64,000 nt of DNA, taken from contig NW_022985550.1 of NCBI RefSeq assembly GCF_010093815.1, positions 75,074 to 139,073 on the forward strand, given 5' to 3'. The notes below the pieces were generated by a model. That model made no database searches. It was not told where the DNA came from and saw only the letters and a list, made by a program, of their open reading frames with translations. This DNA is from Pseudovirgaria hyperparasitica. Lineage: Eukaryota > Ascomycota > Dothideomycetes > Acrospermales > Acrospermaceae. The translations under genes and the position numbers were made by a program. Positions 59,158 through 64,000 of this stretch are shown piece by piece (position 1 is the first letter of the stretch; each line of letters starts with the position of its first letter).

Positions 59158-60858
59158 TCACAAAATATCCGCCACAGCACCCACCAGAACCGGAAACCCA
59201 TCCCCACCAAACCGCTGCACAACCCTCGTACTCCCACCCTTGACCATCGGCAACGGCAAATCCATCTCCGACAACACCCCCTTCCCCACCCGACTAACAT
59301 GAAAGTCCTCGGGCAACTGAATCTCAATCTCCACGCCCCACGCCAGAATCAGCCGCGTAACCTTGCCATAAAATCGCTCCCGCCGCAGCGTCGCCGGCGT
59401 CCCCTCCTGCAGCGGAATCCCCCCTAGCGAATGATTATCCCCGACGTCCCAGAGCCCGCGCGCCACGCCCTGCGCATACGGCTTCTGGAGAAAGGTAATG
59501 GAGGCAGTAAGACTGTTGATGAAAGCCGCGGCGTCCGGATCGGCAGTTATGTCCTGGGGTGCGGGCGCGTCGTCGAGGGCCGGGTGGCCCAGGCTGGCCC
59601 AGGAGCGCTTCCAGATGTTTGCGAGGGGGATTTCGTAGGGCCCGTCGCGGGGGATGGGGTTGTTTTTGTTGGCGGGCCCGGCTTGTTTGATCCAGTATGT
59701 TGCTGTGGTTTCGTAGTTTTGGAGGACGTATTCGGGCCGGTAGAAGATTAGGGTTGGGTCGATGGGGGTGCCGGGGGGGTGGGCTTGGCGGGAGAGCCAG
59801 TTGTCGTCGATGGCGACGACTTTCATGTTGTTGCTGGGGGGTGGGTGGTGTTAGTTGGTGTTTTTGTTTGGGATTTAGGGGCTAGGAGGGGGGATGAAAT
59901 ACCCAAGCTGGGGCTCGACGCGCATGTCTGCTAGGCGGACGGAGTCGAGCTGTTTCGAGATGCTGGATAGGGAGGGGTCGAGGAGGCGTGTATAGGACGC
60001 CTGTGCCTGCTCTTCCTTCTTCCAGGCCTCGATGTAGCCGGTGTCGCTCTCGATGAAGTGGATTAGGGAGGAAGGGTCGGGCGTGGTCTTGGATGTGTCG
60101 GCGCGCGTCTTGATATATGCCCGTCGCGCCGTCTCCCAGGCTTGGTTCTTGATGTTCTTGCAGTCCAGCAGCGTGCGGCGGGCGTCGATGAGTTTCTCCG
60201 AGGGATTGCCCTGGTTGAGAAGATGGAGCATGAGAAACCGGACATGTAATCATCATGATGCTACTACCCCTTTCCGACACAGACAGACAGACCGACAGAC
60301 AGACAGGAACACAGACAGACATACCTCGCCCGCAAACTTCAGATATCTAGACACCATCGAGAAGCAATCAATCACTACACATGTCCCCTTTTTCTCACAT
60401 GCGCACAGAGCACACATCGCAGGACAGGACAGGATTGGGACTCACGAGCTCAGAAACTCAAAATACGACACCCCGTTCGCGGCATAGAACGGCCGGTTGA
60501 CCTGCTGCATCGCGTCGCCCTGCACATACGTCTGGTAGTTTGTCACCTCGGGCGGGCACAGCTCGCCGCCGAGCACGCCGATCTGGCTCAGGTCGCCGAG
60601 GAAGAGCGCACGCCCTTCGTCGTACAGGCTGCCCGACGGGGTGAACTTGTTCTTGAGGAAGTAGCCCATGGCTTTCCAGAAGAAGGGCGGTTGTTGGCGT
60701 GTCGCTAGGATCGGGGCTGCGATGTTGGTCGGGAGGTTTGGGGAGAAGCTGGGCCTCAGGGTGCCGGCTTGCTGGGAGAGGTCTGGCTGTAGAGAGGAGA
60801 AGAGGCCATCGTCGATGGCGTGTGAGGTGTTGGGGTCTTGGGGGTTGGGAGTGGCCAT
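59158..60858 (-). CDS. Unknown conserved-architecture protein, paralogue A (4 exons)
   Basis: Exons 60858-60446, 60346-60325 (22 nt), 60210-59903 and 59833-59158 give 472 aa. Intron phases are 2, 0, 2. I do not recognise the family. N-terminal residues 1-137 include FWKAMGYFLKNKF and GDLSQIGVLGG. FYAANGVSYFEFLSS closes exon 1, YLKFAGE is exon 2, and a charged helical segment (EKLIDARRTLLDCK, ETARRAYIKTRAD) follows. The C-terminal third looks mixed alpha/beta (YRPEYVLQNYETTATYW, GKVTRLILAWGVEIEIQLP). There is no signal peptide or clear membrane helix. Exon structure and helical pattern match the divergent gene at 62930, so the two are read as ancient paralogues. Function unknown. Confidence 0.75.
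60275..60320. repeat. (GACA)n microsatellite in intron 2 of paralogue A
   Basis: Array of GACA units with CCGA and GGAA interruptions. It lies directly downstream of the 22-nt exon on the minus strand. Confidence 0.85.
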
Positions 60859-61875
60859 TACAGCTGTGAAGGGGGGTTGCTTTTTGCTGGGGATGGGAGG
60901 TATGGATGTCTGTGGTCTTGCTGGTTGGCTTTAAGTACATGCTCGAGTCGTAGCATGGCTTGGTCTTCCATTTAGTGTTGTCGTTAGGGATGCTGGTGGA
61001 GTCTGTCTAAACGTATGAGCCTGAGTAACGTTATACTGCCAAGTGAATAGTCGTCTTCATTTCATATCTACTAGCGGCGCTCAGCACTCTGTGCTAGGGT
61101 CGGTACTTACGTTCCATGCGGCAATCATCGATTGTTATCCAATGGGTCGCATTCGGATACAGCAGTAGCATGAGCCTAGTATCTCTGGATGGCAGCAACG
61201 GGTCAGACCCAGACTGTGTACAAGATCCAAGCTGGCATGTTGACCCGAGCCTCTTCCAATCAGAAGCCGTATCATCACGGTGTTGTCGTCACACACATTG
61301 CATGCCTTACTGTTCCCACATGCATGAATGTCGCAACCAGAAACGTTTGGAGACTGAGATCGTCCTCGGAGGGGCCCAGACGCTGCTGGAATATTCAGCT
61401 GACGATGTCTACGCCCAACCCACAATTAAAGGAGCAGTACAGGTCCCGCATGTATAGTGGCCGGACCGCTCAAGCTACTACTGTCCCTGTATGCAGGTTA
61501 AGCCCTTTCCGGTGCCGGCGTGCATGTAATAGACCTCTGCCGAAGCTTTACTGTACTTGCATGCATAACGGCGCTAGCATACTTGATAGTCCCATATACT
61601 GTGATGGCTTTTTCACTTTCCCCATAGGCCCTTGCTGCGCTTCCAAGTCTGTCAAACTGTATATGCCCACGCTGAATCCGAATGGTTTCCTGCTCCTATA
61701 TGCTTTAGGTTGGGTTCGATAGAACTAGAGTCCTCGCCTCTAGTCCTATGCCATCTTGTGGACCTGGGACGTTTCGGGAAGGGATCATGTGCTAGGAGAG
61801 GGTTTTTCGTATCGAGTTGAAGTCAGAAAGAGGTTGAGTCTAGCAGCTATTTCATAATGGAACGGGAGCCGGGGG

Positions 61876-61951
61876 GCCAGTCCCGTCATGACTGGCATAC
61901 TTGGCGTCTTGTTCTGGGACGGGATCCGGGACGCGCGGTATGGGGATCCCG
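61876..61951. repeat. Two inverted repeats (predicted hairpins)
   Basis: GCCAGTC/GACTGGC (61876-61882, 61890-61896) with a 7-nt spacer, and CGGGATCC/GGATCCCG (61920-61927, 61944-61951) with a 16-nt spacer. Both are perfect. They could be dimeric regulator sites. Confidence 0.55.
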
Positions 61952-62810
61952 CTGGGGGCTACAACACTAGCAGGCTGGAAAAGACTTCTGATTGGTCTAC
62001 GGGTGTGACTTTGACCCAAGTAAACATGACCTGCTCCTAACCTTATGCGATCTTACACATTCGGTTCGGGCAGCCGCCTGCGCAATAATAACATTAACAC
62101 AGCGCTCCTTCCAACAGAATCCAATCGGAGAATATCAGTCTGGAGACTTACCCCTCAATCACGATGTACAGATTGCTTGGCCAGTCCATACTCACTTGAA
62201 AGACTGACTTACTGTACCGACATGCATACGCATTGCTTCCTTGAGCGCATTACCGGTCCCACATATCTTACTCTGCCTGCATGATCTACTTCTTCATAGC
62301 CATAGTGAGTAGCTGGGCTTCGACAGCGCAATGAGCGGAATGTTTCCCCATCTCGCGATGGCCGCTACCCATTACGACAGTGCGGTACCGGGTGTTCTCT
62401 TCTTCACCATCCATCAAGGTATCTAGTCCTACGGGATTTTTGCATACGCCTGAGCGCTTATTCGACCATGGTATGGAATTTGTAACCAATCCCTGAGCAT
62501 TGAATCCGCTCCATGGACACAAGTAACATGGTCTTGCTCAACCTCGCCGGGGATTTTGCTTGATTCAACGTAGCGGCTGGCTGGCTGAGAGAAATGTGGC
62601 GAGCTGAGATATGCGACTCGATGGGAGATGTTGTGACTAGCTAAGAGAAATGTGGCTCAATGGAAGACATGCATGCCAGATGTGCCTAGAGACTAAAGAG
62701 TTATTGCGGTGGGGATGAGATCGGACCAAGTCTGGATGAGAGCAGCGCAGACTGCGGTATCTACTAGCCAGCAGAGGAGAAGAGTATTGACAAGCGAGGA
62801 CAATGGTATG

Positions 62811-62818
62811 TATATAAA
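62811..62818 (+). promoter_or_regulatory. TATA box of paralogue B
   Basis: TATATAAA lies 112 bp upstream of the ATG, just before GGGCCC and a pyrimidine/CA-rich leader. It is one of the clearest TATA elements in the window and suggests a strongly inducible promoter. Confidence 0.65.
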
Positions 62819-62929
62819 GGGCCCACGGAAGCTCGAAAGTGCAGGACATCAACACACACTCCTCACAACTCCAACATAGCAAAGAACTCTTTCACACAAA
62901 GTCCACCATCAATCCAAGCCATCTCCAGA

Positions 62930-64000
62930 ATGTCTGCCGAGAAGGTCAACCAACTCTTCTGGCTCAACTACGGCCAAGCTATCAAAGACAAAGCCGGAGC
63001 GAACTTTGGTTCCACAGGGGTCTTCTTCCTTGCCTCCGAGACTCAGAAAGGACCTCTGGCTGGCAATGATGTCCTGGATGTATACACCAACAGGGGTATC
63101 TATGATGTGGGCAACAACTTGCTCGCAACCGACAACCTCTTCTACACCCCATCGAGCCTTCACGGTTATGTGGAAGCACTCTCCACGTGAGTAAAATCCC
63201 ATCAAGCACTGCTAGCCAAGTACATTTTGCTAACGAGCATAGATTCCTCTGGTGGGTGGATCTCGTAAGTGGACAGCCCCTATCCAAGCACATGAATCAT
63301 CCCAGCCAACTGACGACGACAGGGCGGCAAATCCAACGTGAACCTCGACTCAGCAGAGCGACAGGCCCTGCTCGACCTCGACGCGTCGCAGAAGTGGCAG
63401 CTAACGGAGATGCGCAAGGCCGCAGCCCAGTTCAAGGAGGAGAAAGAGCTGGGCCTCGTCCCGACTGGTGACTTCTACGACTGGGTGCAGAACGGCAATG
63501 CCACGGCCTACAGCGCCGCCGTGAAGGACGTCAAGGACAAAGGCCAGGCTCTCGCCATGATCCAGGGTCAAAAGGCCGGGCCCATGTCCCCAGCACGCGA
63601 CGCTGATCTGTCTAAACTGACAAAGGCCCTCGACCAGTCCAAGGACTACCCCGGGTAAGCATCTATCTTATCCTCCCCTCGAGCAAACCCCGCCCCCGGC
63701 CGTCTGCTGACACTCACCTAGCTTCAACTTCGCATCCGCCATGGGCAACCCGCCCAACCCGGCCGAGCTCATCCGGAAGCAGAAGTCCGGCGAGAAAGTG
63801 CCGGACCCGCCAACGTCGCGCATCCCGGTGTACAACGCGCCACTATACAAGAAGGCGGTGCAGGACGCCATGCAGTATGCCATTGACTCGAAGCACGAGC
63901 CCAAGAACTCCGTTGGCATCGAGATCGACCTGGGCAAGAGCACGTCCGACTTCCACTTCGGCCACACGCAGGGCGGCGCATCCGTCGACGTCAGCTACGG
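62930..64000 (+). CDS. Unknown conserved-architecture protein, paralogue B (partial, at least 4 exons)
   Basis: Exons 62930-63186, 63243-63264 (22 nt), 63323-63654 and 63722 onwards; the window ends inside exon 4. At least 330 residues are visible. Intron phases are 2, 0, 2, as in paralogue A. It opens MSAEKVNQLFWLNYGQAI, then GANFGSTGVFFLASE, LDVYTNRGIYDVGNNLL, FYTPSSLHGYVEALST and the micro-exon FLWWVDL. Helical segments follow (LDSAERQALLDLDAS, TAYSAAVKDVKDKGQAL), then FNFASAMGNPPNPAELI and DFHFGHTQGGASVDVS, which may begin a beta-rich C-terminal part. I recognise it only as a type of uncharacterised fungal protein. No signal peptide, so it is probably intracellular. A helical pore-former or scaffold is conceivable but unsupported. 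Confidence 0.8.

Larger units (their letters stand above)
60859..62929. promoter_or_regulatory. 2.1-kb region between divergent paralogues
   Basis: Carries both promoters. Features seen: hairpins at 61876-61896 and 61920-61951, a direct repeat AGAGAAATGTGGC near 62588-62600 and 62643-62655, and a TATA box at 62811. Open frames here lack support. Confidence 0.5.

Overview
The window looks like nuclear DNA of a filamentous ascomycete (Pezizomycotina). A Dothideomycete is my best guess, from gene content only. Introns are mostly 45-130 nt, GT-AG, with CTAAC/CTGAC-like branch points. Genes sit on both strands as single units. The families are typical of moulds: DHA1-type MFS, Zn(II)2Cys6 regulator, WHI2-like, RNP-type DEAD-box helicases, F-box-like proteins. 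I found no rRNA, tRNA, CRISPR array or recognisable transposon. All exon models were built by hand from splice signals, reading-frame continuity and remembered family motifs; no search was run.

Layout. 0.7-8.3 kb: two coiled-coil proteins of unknown role, an AIG2/GGCT-like protein, an F-box-like protein, a five-exon DUF202 membrane protein and a CIA30-domain protein with a C-terminal membrane helix. 9.9-14.4 kb: an MFS transporter, then RFA2 (replication protein A subunit 2) divergent from a DNAJC8-like J protein. 14.4-25.8 kb: mostly non-coding, holding one Zn(II)2Cys6 regulator. 25.8-33.4 kb: DBP10 and DBP4, two ribosome-biogenesis helicases divergent over 192 bp, then a six-exon nucleoside hydrolase. 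34.2-37.4 kb: a very long disordered protein that may be Byr4/Bfa1-like. 41.1-51.9 kb: the densest conserved block, with GCN20, a WHI2-like protein, SAH1, a CHORD-CS co-chaperone, a glutaredoxin-like protein and an HpcH/HpaI aldolase. 52.6-58.7 kb: a small Cys-rich protein and a 14-3-3-like protein around a 4.2-kb leader/intergenic stretch. 59.2-64.0 kb: two divergent genes of unknown function.

The most interesting result is that last pair (59158-60858 minus, and 62930 to the window end plus). Their proteins have drifted far apart. Their gene structures still match intron for intron: the same phases, a 22-nt second exon in both, and a third intron splitting a Gly codon as GG|C. That marks them as ancient paralogues of a family I cannot name. 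The plus-strand copy has a clear TATA box.

Other notable points are two GC-AG introns (DBP4 and the aldolase), several GTCAG donors, very small coding exons (4, 13, 16, 21 and 22 nt), a WHI2-like gene without an in-frame ATG at its expected start, and an ACGCGT-containing inverted repeat upstream of RFA2.
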